Source of the DNA: Chelydra serpentina
Taxonomy: Eukaryota > Chordata > Testudines > Chelydridae
Length of the DNA stretch: 64,000 bases
Assembly: GCA_037349315.1 (NCBI GenBank)
Contig: JBAIAC010000004.1
Location: 37,017,001 to 37,081,000 of the forward strand
Direction of reading: 5' to 3'
Each line of letters opens with the position of its first letter. Positions within the stretch are counted from its first letter, which is position 1. Of the stretch, positions 10,801 to 25,800 are shown one piece after another. The notes under the pieces are model-generated. The model did no database searches, had not been told where the DNA came from, and was given only the letters and a program-made list of their open reading frames with translations. Made by a program: the position numbers and the translations under genes.

Positions 10801-13800
10801 TGTTGGGCAAAAGTCAACATGTTTCTGTAAAGGGAAATCATGTCTTACTAATCTATTAGAGTTCTCTGAAGGGGTCAACAAACATGTGGACAAGGGAGAT
10901 CCAGTGGACATAGTGTACTTAGATTTCCAGAAAGCCTTTGACAAGGTCCCTCACCAAAGGCTCTTACGTAAATTAAGTTGCCATGGAATAAGAGGCAAGA
11001 TTGCTGTTGTATCTGGTGAGCCTTCTCCTCAGCAGCCAGCTGATCCAAATGCCTTAAATGAGCTGCTTTTTCCATATGAGCTATTTTTGCTTTTCCTATT
11101 ATCAAAGATCTGTTAGCTTCTGTTCATGCTCTAATTTTTGCTTGCTTACTGCCACTTGCATTCTAATTGCTTCTGCAGGGAGTGGATCTGGGGCAGGTGA
11201 AGGAGACCCTGCTCTCTGATCACTGGCCATTAACAGATTTTTCAGTTCTTGCTCTGGGGCCTTTTTCTTAAGACAACCCCCTCTGTGAGCACAATTCTTC
11301 AAGCTTTTTCTGTCAAGCTCTTCATATGACCGTGGGTGATTCACTATAACTGATTTTTAACCTTTAGACTCTCCAATATCAAAATTAATTTTTGACAAGC
11401 GTGGGATTCTGATCCAAAAGCCCAATTAACCCTGTGGTAATGTGTATCCTAGCCAGACTACGCCACTGTGACCGGGGCCACACTGAGTTTACTCAATTAG
11501 GGTAAACTGCAAAGAATGGGGCAGACAATTCCCAAAGCTGGTGGATATTCCAATACTTAGATTTACCAACGCAGCACAAAACAGCTTCTGCAATACCTTA
11601 CTGGTTACCCAGAAGCCAAAACACAGTTTCCTTATAGCAACCCACCCTTGGGCTTCCACCCAGACAGCTCAGTCAAATATGATGAGGATTACTGAAAATC
11701 TTATTCATCCTATAAGAAAGCTTTACCAATCCCAAAGGATCGGGCAGATTACCTCCCAAGTTAATGAATATTTCAGATCTTACCCAAATACATACTTACA
11801 GCCAATTCTTATTAACTAAACTGAAATTTATTAAAAAAGAAAAGAGGGAGAGTATTGGTTAAAAGATCAGTATACATACAGACATGAGTACAGTTCTGAG
11901 ATTAGTTTCATAGTAGAGATGGGGAGCTTTGTAGTTGCAAAGAGTTTTTTCAGAATTAGTCCATATGTTATAGTTCAACATTGAAATCTCCAGTCCCTCC
12001 TGGATCTGAATCTTATGACTCAAACTTCCCCTGCATCAAGCAGATCTGAGATGAAAGGATTTTTAAGAGTTTTTATGCAATTTCTGTGCAGCACAGAGTT
12101 CTTAGAAGAACAATCGGTTTTGAAGTAACCTTCTGTTTCCTAAATATCACCAGTAAATACTACATGGATTAACATAAGGTAATTTATCCATTAAGCAGTT
12201 TATCATAAACTTCAAAGAGACACATAAACATGACATTATTTCACCAAAGCTTTATCTAAATGTTAATATTCCCTTTTGATCTCTGAATTAATAGCTATGG
12301 TAATAGACAAACTGTCTGTTTACATGGCTAACATCTAACAAGATATAAGTAAACACATACAATTAGTATTACCTCTAATTCTCTAACAATACAGGTTTGC
12401 ATTTCAAAGTTCTAGCCTATCTAATATAGAATGGCCCTAATTACCATTTACATACTTTTCTAACATGTCTCTAAAGCAGCGGTGGGCAACCTGCCGGCCA
12501 TCAGGGTAATCCGCTGGCGGGTCGTGAGACAGTTTGTTTACATTGACCGTCCACAGGCTCGGCCGCCTGCAGCTCCCCTCTTCCTTTCCTTTCTGGGTAT
12601 AGCTCTCTTGGTTACCTGAAGTGATGACTAATGGCCCTCACAATTCAGTTTAAGTTGAATATGCTCTTTTAGTCGGTCTCCAGAAACCTTATTTCTTCAA
12701 GATTCAACCCAGATTAACTTCTCATATTTTTTTGTTGGCCTCTTGTTTCTTTTTCTACTGTAGCATTTACCTGAATACTGATTTCAGTTTATTAGGTTTG
12801 CCTGCTTCTAAGGCTTAACGTGTGATTTACAGCACTGGTTTGGGGAACTTAGTTTCATTATTTTCTTGATCGCTTTTGGAAGCTCTTGGTGGCAGGGGAG
12901 AGTTCGTTACCCTGCTAGCAGAGAGAGCTCCTTTCTTCAGTCCGTTACGTAGCATGACCTGTAACATTACTCACAAAATACCCAATATTAAGCTCGCTGT
13001 AGTAAATACAATTCATACTGGACAAATAAGAGAATGACCATCAAAGAACTGCAATTAGCATTGACCCTTGCCTTAGCCTTTGGACTCCCAACTCTGTATG
13101 TGTTTATGGCAGCTAGAAGCAGGGGTGAATTGATTGCTCTGACTACTCAAACTGCAGTTTCACCTTATGTCCACCTTTCTTTATTTCAGTAACGGGCTCT
13201 CCTTTGTAGAGAAGCAATCCACATGTAAACTGGTGGATTAGTTGCGTCAAACCCTGATCTTCTGCATATGAAATTGAGAGCTGTAGTTCATGGATTATGG
13301 GAGAAGTTGAGGACTTTATAGTAGCATTTCTGCGTTGAATGAAGCATGACCAATTCTAAAGAAAAATCAGTGAAAGATGTAATTCCTGGTCTAAGTCTCT
13401 CTTGTTACTGTTCACATAGTTTTGCAGATACAGACATTTCAAATTGAGATTTTTTTTTAATCTCAAGGTTAGAATTGAAAAGAATTTAAAAATCCAGTTC
13501 TTCTAAACCTGTTTCCTCATTCCAGTTCTTGATGAAGCTGATAGAATCTTGGACATGGGCTTCGCTGATACTATGAATGCGATTATAGAAAATCTTCCTA
13601 AGAAGCGCCAGACATTGCTTTTTTCAGCGACACAAACCAAATCAGTGAAAGATCTTGCACGACTGAGTTTAAAAGATCCGGAATACGTTTGGGTTCATGA
13701 AAAAGCAAAATTCAGGTAAGTGGTGGTGGTTTGTCTTGGTGATTGTATTGGAGAAAGAAAGTGATGATAGCTGCCCTTTTCTCAACTTCTTTCCAAGCAC

Positions 13801-16800
13801 CTCTGGGAAGTGGGATGTTGTCATATTTCCATGGTAAACTCCTCCTGCTCCACTCAAACACTGGTTCTTGATGTTTTATTTTGAAAGCAAGCAGCTGAAG
13901 TGTATTGCGTGGCCAGTCATGGTTCACTTATAATTTTCACCAAGGTGCCTTAGCTTGATCTGACTTTTAGATATAACTAGATGCAAAAGGGTTCATGTTG
14001 TCTTCAGTGGCATTTATATTCAGGAGGATGTGGGGAAGCTGAGCAAACCCAAGTGGAGATAATAGTATTTAATACGATAAAACCTTGCACTTCTGTAGGC
14101 TGTTTTCTCAGAGGATTTCAAATGACTTTACAAACATGAATGTTGAACGGAGTGTTAGAAATTCAGAATTCCTGTTTCATGGGAAATTGACATTTCAGAA
14201 TTTGGGTTTGTTCTGAATTGGAATGAAAACAAATATTTTCAAATTTTCCATGAAATGGATATTCTAAAACAATTCAATTTAAAAAAAATCAGTCTTTATT
14301 TTGAAATTTATTTTTTCATTTTTATATTTTTATTTTATGTTTGCAAAAACATTAAGGGTGGCTGGTACTCAGTACAGATTGGAACATCTTGTTTTCTAGA
14401 TTAGTCTCTTGTCTGTGTTGTTATAAAACAGTTTGATTGGATCTAGACAATAAGATAAGCACTTGCTATACAAATTAGAGGACCGCTGTTTTTCAATATC
14501 CCAGAAAAATGATTCCAGACTTAACACAAGGTTATTGAAAACAGCTGCTCTTAGAATTAGTACTCTGAACGTTGCTTATTTTTGTGTTGATAATGTCAGT
14601 GCCAAACTGTTATATTAGAACAAAAACAGGAGACTCTTTTATCTAGAAAATAAGATAAAATGTTTCGTTTCTCTATGTAGCAGCTGCCCTTAATGTTTTA
14701 AAAAAATAAAATAAATGAATAGACTTTTGACTGTTTTGTCATAATGACCTGTTGATAATAGCAGTAGTACATCCTATGACGAGACTTGACATATGCAATA
14801 TTACCACTGCTGTCATGAAATAATGTAAAAATACAAATGAAATAACCTGTGAGTTTAATTTTGAAACTAAAGCTTTGTTCTGAAATGAAATTTTGAAAAT
14901 TTCCGAGAAGAAAAACTTCACTTGTGCAGCAAAATTAATACGTTTTGGAAAAAATCTGGTTTATTTGAAATGGCATTTTTCCCATGAGTAACTGTTCCAA
15001 CAAAACATTTCTGACCAGCTTGAATGATTAAATCTATCAGCTCCCCTGTGAGGTATAAAAATACTTACCTACTTAATGTACAGATGGAGAGGAGAACAAA
15101 GCACACTGAAGTAATGACTTGCCTAAGATCACACATTGGCAGAGCGGAGAACAGAACCCAAGTTCTGACTCTGAGTCCAATACTCTAGCCAGCTTCTCAG
15201 TCCGTTGTTTCACATATACTTGTGATAGTATTACCTAAAAAATTGGATCCTAAATAATTGGAAACATTAGAAACACAATTTACATGTTAATCCCCTATTT
15301 GCTTGGTGGAAAAGGATAAAAAGACCTAACTAAATATATAGCTACCTTAGCTTGAGGGCTGGTGTAGCTATTTGTACACTAAATTGCGTTTCCCTGTTGA
15401 GAAGGGAATGTCTTTATTATAATGCTGCCTCACGAGAGCTTTTGAAATATTTCAGTAGCTGCAATTAGATGACAAGATGAAGCAAAAAATAAATGGAAAA
15501 TATTGGTTTTGTTTTAGAATTATGACCTTGGTACACAGTATTTCATCAGTTTGAGGAAAAACAATTTCCTGCAAGAGATTTGCAAAATGGCAACTACTAT
15601 AGCATTACTTAGAGCACTACTAGCTGAATAAAAATCAGAGCAAAGCATTGCAGTTTCATCCTCACAAATGGCACCTTCAAGTTGCATTTAATTTCAGTTT
15701 GATCAATCTGGGGTGGGAGGCAGAGAGCATCAAAGCAGCATTTTAAAGTATGTTAAAAACTAATCTTTCATGGGCTATTCTCTTTTGTTGTTTAAAGAAT
15801 TTGAAAGTAATTTAAGATGACAGTTTAGATCTTTACAGAGACACTTTGCATGTCAGGTAACTAGTGCAATTTTCTTGTACATTTAGACTCTGCTTTGACA
15901 TTGCCTTAAGCACAAATGATGCTTTAGTAGGACTAAAAAGAAAGGTTTGCATTTTAGGTCAAGACTGTTTGAATGTCACTATTTAGACACAGGCATTTTT
16001 TGGCTTAATAGTCAACTGGATCTAAAAAGTCACTTAAATGGTGACGCTATTAGTTAGAAAATCGTAAGTCTTCAAAAAGCATGAGCCTTTCATTGGCGCT
16101 TCCAGGCATGCTTCTGAAAATAGGGAAGAAATTCTCAGCTAATTAATATGGAGGCTATTAGCCAGGATGGGCAGAGATGGTTCCCCTAGCTTCTGTTTGC
16201 CAGAAGCTGACAATGAGCAACAGGGGATGGATCACTTGATGATTACCTGTTCTGTTCATTCCCTCTGGGGCACCTGGCACTGGCCATTGTCGGAAGACAG
16301 GATACTGGGCTAGATGGACCTTTGGTCTGACCCAGTAGGGCCATTCTTATGAGGCAGTGAAATTAAACTTCTGGCTGGTGAAAACCGAGTGGCAGGCCTG
16401 TAGGTACTCTGTGTGTGGTGGTTCTGATTTTCTTATGTAAATGATATGAGAAGTGTCTAACTTGACCTTTGTTTTTCAGTACCCCCGCAACTTTGGACCA
16501 GAATTATATTGTTTGTGGCCTGGAGCAAAAAATAAACATGTTGTATTCCTTCCTGAGAAGTCACCTGAATAAGAAGAGCATTGTGTTTTATGCAAGTTGT
16601 AAAGAGGTACAACTCCTATTTATCTCTTTCTTTTTGGATATAATCAAGTATGAGGGAGTGAAACTAATGACTTTGAAATCTGCAAGAGAGACTTAAATGG
16701 TAAAACGAGAGTGCAAAAATTAACACCTGTGTTTTTTAAAAAAAATAGATGGTGAAAGTTGTTTCAGTAAGAGCTGGTTGTATTTTTAACTGGTGTGGGA

Positions 16801-19800
16801 CATTTTGTATTTTATTTGCATAATGTGTAAAGGGGTGACTTTTTAAAAGCTGGAGATATGAATAATTGTGTGGTATCAAGGAAGAGGGTAGTTGAGAGTA
16901 TGGAAAGACTTTCTTTACGGTCATATGACTTGATCCTGCAAACGCTTGTGAAAGTAATTTTACTCCCACGAGCAGTCCATTGAAGTACTGGTGTTTAAGT
17001 GTTTGCACTGTGATGCCATAGATATTTAATAATTTCAGACTGCTTAAATAGCAGCCTTACAGATTACCTTATTTGAAAGGCTTTATGGATGTATTTGTTT
17101 TTAAAGTCTCTTAAATGGGTTGTAAAAATCCATTTATGCTATCTCACTGATACAGGAAGGTATGAAGATCCATGTTGCCATATTGCTGACTTCAGTGTGG
17201 AGAGAAGATACAGATTAATTTTTTTTATAGAAATTCTGTTTCTATTATTGAGTAAGGGAATATATGTAGTTACCTTTACTAGTTTAAAAAAAAAATCTTG
17301 GCACTTAAAAATAAATAAATCACACGTTGTTGTGCACCATAGTAAACAGGCAACAAATGTCTTGGTGAAAGAAAGTGCATTAGGTGGAAATATTAAAATT
17401 AGGCTGTGATGGATTTACCCTGATTGCAATCCTGTTATCTGTGCATGTGCACTGAAGTGCCTTTGAGAGTGGCACTACTGGTGAGATCTAGTTTAGCCCA
17501 TACATTCTGACTCTCTGAAGTGCAACGCCATATCTCTCCTGCCCATCCCCCAGCTCTCTGCAGGACCTGGCACTCTCTCGTTAGGCGTTGTTTCCTGCTC
17601 TGCGGAGTATGGCACCTTCTAACACAATTACTTTCCTGTCTCGGTATTTGCGGGGAAGAGTGATGACCTCTCTCTACTCACATAATCAGGTCTCATCCCA
17701 TCGCTGGGGTGGAGGAAAGTTATTTTTCTTTAAATGCTAAGAATATATTTACTACTTAGTAGATAACTACCACCATCACAGTGAAATATCACATTCACTT
17801 CTTCTCTTTGACTCGTTGACCAACAGGTTCAGTATTTGTTCAGAGTGTTTTGTAGGCTCCGCCCTGGCATACCTATACTGGCTCTCCATGGCAAACAGCA
17901 ACAGATGAAAAGAATGGAGGTCTACAATGACTTTATTCGCAAGAAATCAGCAGTGCTTTTTGCTACAGATGTTGCAGCTCGAGGCCTGGGTAGGTAATCT
18001 TCAGTGCAATAGTGTATCCATAGAGTGGTGTTCCAAGCCTGTTCATACCTTAGCAGTGAAGAAACCAGAAACCAGGCTTTAAGAAACATTTTTAAAACAA
18101 GATAAGTCTACATTTAGTTTGTTGCCACCTCATCTAAAAGCTAGTCATTTATATCCAAAATGCAAAATAATTAAAATACTTTCTCCTTAATGCAGTCTCT
18201 CTTTAACGGGGCCTTACTACAGTAATCTGTACTTAGTTTAGTCCTGTTTGTCTTTGTAAAATGTCTGTTTTGAGCAATCTTGTAATGCTGTTTATTACTG
18301 GTGTGTTGAATTGAAGCTGTGTGACTCTCTAATCCATAGACCGTCCAGCTGTTCCAGCACTCAGTAACTTGTGTTCAGGAAATAGATAACAAGAATGGGA
18401 TGTCCTGAATGCCAGAAGGAGAGCTTTCAAAGGCTTTAAATACTCTGATGCCTCTTGCATTCCATGGGTTAGTCTAAAAAGTAGATAAAATGAGCAGTCA
18501 ACCAGTAGCTGATGAGAGGAAGTTGGAGGGATTTTTGTAATGCCTGCCTCTGAATTGAAATGTGTCAATGTAGGAAAAATCAACTCTCCTTTGTTGCTTT
18601 TAATGAGGTAAAATAATAGCTGAGGCAAGAACAAGAAGATTCCTATTGATGGAAGTAGTTTTGTGTAGGTCTTGCTTTCCTTTGACTGGTTTTTGTTAGA
18701 AGGAAAGTGTATTAGCTCTTCCCTTTTTTTCTCATGGAGATTTTGTATCTTACAACATTTTTTCATACTTAATAACTTGAAGTGATTAGGTGTAATTGTT
18801 CAAAGTGCTTTCAAGAACTCACTTGCACTTGTCTGGCATTGGAAGTTGGGTTCAAATATTCAGCAGTAAAATTCACTGTCCCAAAATATCATCTTGTCTC
18901 CCAACAGATTAGAAGATGGAAATACTCTAAATTAGGAGGAGACAGAGCATAGGACTCTATCTCTACCTTCCATACTGTTTGGTTCTCACTGCTAAGGAAT
19001 TTATTTGGATGAGTGTGTTTAGAAACAGTTGTGTGGATAATTGTTGCATATTCTGAGACCATAATCATAATCAAATAGTAAATATTGATTCTACACAGTG
19101 CAACAGAGTTTTGCTGCTGTTAACCTGGAGTGCCCATTAAGTTTGAAATTTTCTTCCTTTTAATTATGACTGCCTTTCAACGTGGACTGTTCAGTCTTAC
19201 CTATCAACCTCCTCCTTGCTGTCATTGAAATAGATAATGATGTTTTAATACCTGGATAGATATGGTAGTCGTAGCTGACCATAGCTAATTTCAAGCTCTG
19301 ATTGTGTAGTAAATTGATATTCTACATAAAAAGTGGGTCAAATCACTTAATCATTAAATGCCAGGGCATTTTATTAACTGTAAGACACAGAGCATCTGTC
19401 TGTCCTTGTCAGGTGTGAAATTAAGTTCCATTCAGTGCACTGTCATTACTTAGGAAATGAAGACACCATTAATTTTAGTTCACTTTGACAAAGAGGATAG
19501 CTGTTTATGATATGCTGATACATGCAATTAATTTTCAATGCAGAAGATTGCTCACAGGCAGTGTCTATAAATTGATCTGAATGATGGCTCTCTTGGAATA
19601 GTACTGCAAAATAAAATATTTGCAACGTGTTAAAACTTTAATCTCTTTCTCTTTCGCCACAGATTTCCCTGCAGTGAACTGGGTTATTCAGTTTGATTGT
19701 CCAGAGGATGCAAATACATACATTCACAGAGTGGGAAGAACAGCCAGGTACATGTTTAATTATGATTTGCATTTGACTGTTTGCAACTAGATAGCTGTGT

Positions 19801-22800
19801 GTGTTAATAGGAAGAAAGCTAATAACCTGATCAGCCAGGCACAGGTCAGAAGGGACTAAAAGCCATTACCACCTGAAGGCGGTTTGACAGCTTATGTGAA
19901 ATGAGTTTGTCTTTATCAGTTCTTCATAGATATATAAAAAAAACTTCATAAAAGTTAGCATAAATACGCATAGTTGAAAAGTTAAGAGACTGAACTGTCC
20001 TCTCGTCCTTAGAAGTGGTCCTACCAGGCAGAGTGGAAGCTCATTTGTGCTATACCTGTTCTGTAGATAAATAAGACTTTAATCTCAAGTGCTGGCAATC
20101 CATTTTCTTCCAATATCAGTAAATTCATTTGAAAAGGATGGTGCAGTGTTTCTTGTTTTTATTTGGAAAATTCTGATGTCATTAAGTAGGTTGTTTTCTA
20201 AAAGCCTTTAATTTTTCAACATTTAATATGATCATACTCTTAGGGATAGGAACAACTTTAATTATTTGCTCCCTAAAACAATTTATTGAAAGAATCATGT
20301 GAGTAATACCTTCTTGTGTGAAAACTCAGTAGATAAAAACTTCAAAAATATACAGACTTCAGAGCGGGCATTACATCTCAGATGATAACTAGTGCTGAAG
20401 ATTTGTCATTGTGATTTTTGATTAAAAAAATGCTGAGTAATTATGCTACATTTAGTAAAGTCACAGGTTTGATTTTTGGTATTAAAAAATAAAATGCCAT
20501 CACAAACAAGGAGGAGGGGCTCCGAGTGAGGTGGTGGTGGGGATGGAGAACAAGCCCACCTCACAGCTGCAGCTTCTGTCCTGCCTGGCTTCCCTTCCTG
20601 GGTGCTGCAACCTGGTGCATGGAGTTGCAGCAATGCTCAGGTTTGGCCTAGCAGTCCCTCCATCACAGTGGGGAACAGAGAGCTAGGCCTAGCTCTGCAT
20701 GGCAGGAGCTGTTACTGAAAGGTGAGTTTATTAAAATCTCAGATACAAAGACACATCACAGACAAATGGTAAAAATCACTGTATCCTTGATATTTTTTTT
20801 TCCCACTGTGAAAAACCTACAGACTATCTTATTTGCATCTTTTCCCCCCTTGTAGAGGGGGTGATGGGTTTTTATTTGCTTTTGGAAATGCTGGTTATGA
20901 ACTGAACCATTTGCATTCTTTACAAACCTATTAAATGTTACTTACATTGAGACATGCCCCTGCTATTATTGTCTCTGGGCGTATATAAATTTGGAACTCA
21001 GTGCTGCAAAAACTTGCATTTGCATGTTGGATATGATTTTTGTTATTGGGTCTCTGCATGAGAATAAAATATATGCATGGCTGTAACCCAGTTCTTCCTT
21101 TCCTTGAACTTGAGCCTGCTATGGTGTCATTTATCCTGTGTTTGTGGCATCACAGTATTGTCATGGAAAAGAAAATGTAGTAAATTCAGCATTATTTCTT
21201 AACTGCAGCTTCTAGCAGGACTCCTGAGAGTTTTCTCCGTATTAAGTGACTTGCCTGAAATGTGTCAGGCTCTGTGTGCCCGATTTTTCCCCACTTGTAA
21301 GATGGGATGACTTGTCTCGCACAGGTGTTATAGGGAATCTAAAGCATTCTGGAGACTAAAACAGCTGTACTAGTGTAAATGTTATTAACATGACTATTAA
21401 AAAGGGTAAAGGAAATGGGATTTAATTCTAATACTGCTGAGAGAACTTTCCAGTGTACAAAGGGTGCCTTTTCAGAGAGCCTCTTTTAAATGAGACTTTT
21501 TCTGTGGTCGGGTAGTGGTAGTGTGAATAGAGCTTGGCTGAATGTTGGGGATAGAAGGCCTGTTTCTTTGTTGAGAGGCTGTTCCCTCTGCTATACAGAC
21601 TGACTACCCCTTGACTTCACCACACCTTTGTTGGGATCTCCTTTCAATGAATTTTCCCATCGCCTGTATTTAAGGCTTTGCTGAAGTTTCAAGGGAAGGA
21701 TGATAAGAACCAGTCTTCAGATATTTTTGCTGGCAGAGTGGTGATTTGAAGAGAGCAGTTTCTTTCTGTAGGTAAAGCTTTACCGGCAGTGGCGTAGCTA
21801 GGACAGGAAATCTGTGTGGGTGGGCGGGCAATGACGGGGTGGTTGGGGATAGGTGGGCCTTCCTCCCTCACCATCTCCAGCCGTCCTTTGCTCAGCAGGC
21901 ACCTGAAGATGAGGCTGGTTGGGGCACACAGGGACGACTCACCCCCTCCCAGGTGGGGTGTGTGCCTTGTAGGGGCGGGGCTGGGTGGGGCAGGAGACCA
22001 GGGCAGCAGCATGCAGCGCCGGCAGGAGAGGAACATGGCTGGACACCAACCCGGTGTTGGGAGTCCCAGCCTGTGGATTCGGGGGGCTCCAGCCCCGATT
22101 TAGGTGGGCTTGGATGCTAAGTGGGTGGGCCACAGCCCACTAAGGCCCACCCATGGCTACAGCCCTGTTTACAGATGCTTGCTGACTCCTAATCTAATGC
22201 ACAGATTAATGGTAAAGTGGTCGGAGGGTTTTTCCCCTAGCAGTACCCGTCGGGTCAGCTGTGAAGCCCCCGGAGCTGCGCCTTCATGGTGGTGTATATA
22301 GTCCCTGCAGACCCCCCACCTCTTCAATTCCTTCTTACTGCCAGTGATGGTCGTTGGAGCTGTGTGTGTCTCCTGTCTCCGCAAGCGTTTCCCCTAGTGA
22401 TTGGACTTTCTGTTAACCTGTAAATAGTTAATTAGTTAGTGTTAGTTTTCAGTAGTTAGATAGAAGTGGGGGGTTCCCCCAACCCCAATTCCCTCCTCTC
22501 TTGGAGAGTTCGGGGCAGCCTCCATCCCAAGGGTTTAAGCCGTGCGGGACCTGCCACAAGCCCATGCCAATGGGCGACTTCCTCTCCCCCCCCCCCCCCC
22601 CCCGACTCCTGCCTAAAGTGTCTGGGGGAGGCACATCAAACAGATCGCTGCAAGAACTGCAAAGGGTTCCTCCCGAGAACAAAAAAAGAAAGGGACTTCA
22701 GGCTCAAACAACTCCTTATGGAGGACGCCCACCGTTCCCAGCCGGCTCCGGGCCAGCAGGACTCTGCACCAAGCACCTCCGTGCGGAGCGCTCTGGCCTC

Positions 22801-25800
22801 TCTTAGAGAAGCTACAGCACCAAGGAAGGACTCTAGGCATAGAGACTCTTAGCCCCCGGCTCCGAACTCCTCAGCAGCAGCACAGCACTGCTTGCACTCA
22901 CCGGTGCTGCATAAGCAGCACAAGAAGACAAATAGAGGGCGCTCATCCACGATGAGAGCAGCCGGTCTGACAGCGCCAGCGGTATGCATCCTGCGCAGGG
23001 GCACCCGGCGCATGTCTCGCAGGAATCAGCACCATCGACTTTGGGCCCGTCAGGTCTGGTGCCATTGGACTCTCCTGCTCGAGAGTGCCAGGTAGAGGAG
23101 CTGGAGCTCCCTTCCACCCTGGACACATTTGAGGCGGCCAGGGACTTGATTGCGATGATGACACCATAGTCCCCCACCAGGCAAGATAGACCTTTGTCAC
23201 CGCAAGGCATGGCGCCATCCAGAGGCAAGCCCGCGATGATGAAGCACCGCTCGCCTTCCCCATGGCACCATTCTCCGGCACTGTCCTGCTTGGCATCGCT
23301 GTGGTCTCTGTGTTCAGGGTCCCCTCAATGGACTCTGATGCGGAGTCCTACTACTCCAGGCACAGTTGGAACCGGTCGGAGCGGCATCGCGATAGGCAGG
23401 AGGCGGGGATGGTGCCATGACAGGGGCCCACGCAATGGCCTTTTTGAACCCCATGGGCATACCACCAGGCTCAGGGCACTTACTCCAGGAGCTCCCAGTC
23501 CGTAATCTCAGCAGGGGATTAGGACGCGCCCCTTTACCACCCCGGGACCCCTGCTTCGAGGCACCGAGATGGCTTCAGACCATGGGGCAGAGCCTCATCC
23601 AGGTCCCGGCACCACCACTGGCTCTGAGGCTGCTACCGGTGCCAAGCAGCATGGCACCAAGCAGGATGCTTCCAGGGAGCCGGAGGGACAAGAGGGCCTG
23701 GTACCGTCTTGGGCGACATCGTTATCCTTGCCAGATGAGGCGGTGGCGGGGTCTTCATCCTTTGGGCCGCCCCCCATTGATAATAGAGCGCACTAGGAGC
23801 TGTTGCACAGGGTGGCCCATAACATGGGGCTACAGGCCGAGGAACTGGTCAAGTCTGAGGACCCATGGTGGACATATAAACCCCGAGGGGCATTCAGGGT
23901 GGCATTACCACTCAATAAAACTATTCAAGCCACTACGAAGACATTGTGGCAGACTCCTGCCTCCGTTTCCCCCTACAGCTAAGGGGGTAGAGAGAAAGTA
24001 TTTTGTCCCCTTTAAGGGGTATGAATACTTATTCACTCATCCGCAGCTGGGTTTGCTAGTCGTAGCGGCAGTGAATGAGAGAGAAAAACAGGGGCAGCAG
24101 GGCCCAACTCCAAAATCTAAAGGCTCAAAGGAGCGGGACCTCTTCGGCAGGAAGGTGTACTCCACTGCGGGGCTCCAGCTTTGGATTGTTAACCAGCAAG
24201 TAATCCTCGGCAGGTACAATTTTAATTCATGGGACTCCATGATGAAATTTAAGGAGTTGATCCTGTCAGACTCTAGAGCGGAGTTTGTAGCCATTGTCAA
24301 GGAGGGCAAGGCAGTGGCATGGACCTCTTTACTGAACTCACTGAACATGGCAGACTTGGCCACGTGAACCATGTCCTCTACCACAGCTATGAGGAGGTGC
24401 TCATGGCTCCAGGTGTTGGGCCTTCCCCCAGAGGTCCAACAAACAAGTCATGACTTGCCCTTTGATGGCATGGGGTTGTTTTCGGAGCAGAGATTCCAAG
24501 CTCCATAGCCTAAAGGATTCGTGGGCAACATTGAAATCGCTGGGTCTGCACACTCCCGCCACCCAGCAAAAACATTTTAAGCCCCAACCCCCTCTGTGTT
24601 TCTACCCTCCCCAGCCTAGGTAGGACTTCTCCAGGAAGTGGGGCAGGAATGGTAGGCGTAAGCTTGCCCATCCACCACCCAGTCAAGGCCAGGGCTCAGC
24701 GAGGCAATACTCAGGCTCTAAGCAAGCCTTTTGAAGGCGTGCCTGGGGGCGATGCACCAGTCCACTCATCGGATTCTTCACCTGGTTTTCTAAATAGTCT
24801 GTTCCATTTCTATCGTGCTGGACACAGATAATCTAAGATCACTGGGTCCTCTGCATTGTAGAAGTGGGATATTCTCTCCAATTCTGCTCCTCATGCAGGA
24901 GGTTCAAACGCTCCTCACCGCGGAAGCAATGGAGGAGGTTCCTCAGGAGCTAAGGGACAAGGGATTCTTCTCCCGATATTTCCTAATCCGCAAAGTCAAA
25001 AGGGGTCTCAGACCCATCCTCGACCTGTGAGGCCTCAACATGAAGAACATGTTCTTCGTGATCAACATGAAGAAGCTGAGGTTTCGCATGGTCTCCTTGG
25101 CTGCCATCATCCCATCCCTGGATCTGTGAGACTGGTACGCCGTCCTCGATGTAAAGGATGCATACTTCCATGTATCTATAATTCCAGCCCACAGGCGCTT
25201 TCTCAGGTTCGTAATGAACCACAACCATTACCAATTTACGGTCCTCCCCTTTGGCTTGTCAGTACCCGCTCGATAAATTGCTTGAAGCTCCTTGGACTTA
25301 TGGTAACATGTACATGTCCCTGGTCACAGATGCATTAGCATTGGGGTGAGGAGCTCATCAGGGAGAATTCTGGACCCAGGGACTTTGGACACAAGAGGAG
25401 CTCTCACTTCACATCAGCGTCAAGGAGCTGAGAGCGATCCGCCTGGCATGCCAGACCTTCCAGGCCCACTTGCAAGGGAAATGTGTGGCAGTGATCACAG
25501 ACAACACGACCGCAATGTTTTATATAAACAAACAGGGTGGTACTTGCTCCTCCCCTGTGTCAGGAAGCCCTCAAACTGTGGGACTTCTGCATATCCCACT
25601 CAACCTGGAAGCATCCTACCTTCTGGGGTCTCAGAACGAGCTGGCAGACTATCTCGGCAGCTCCTTTCATAACCACGAGTGGTCCATTTCCCCAGATGTA
25701 GTGAACAGTATTTTCCAAAAGTGTGGAGTTCCCCTGATCAACCTGTTCGCCACAAAAAGCAACAGGAAGTGCCTGCAGTTCTGTTCCTTCTAGAATCACA

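Noticed and set aside
18329..18766. 145-residue minus-strand ORF in intron 8
   Set aside because: No domain, no matching splice or poly(A) signals, AT-rich intron background.
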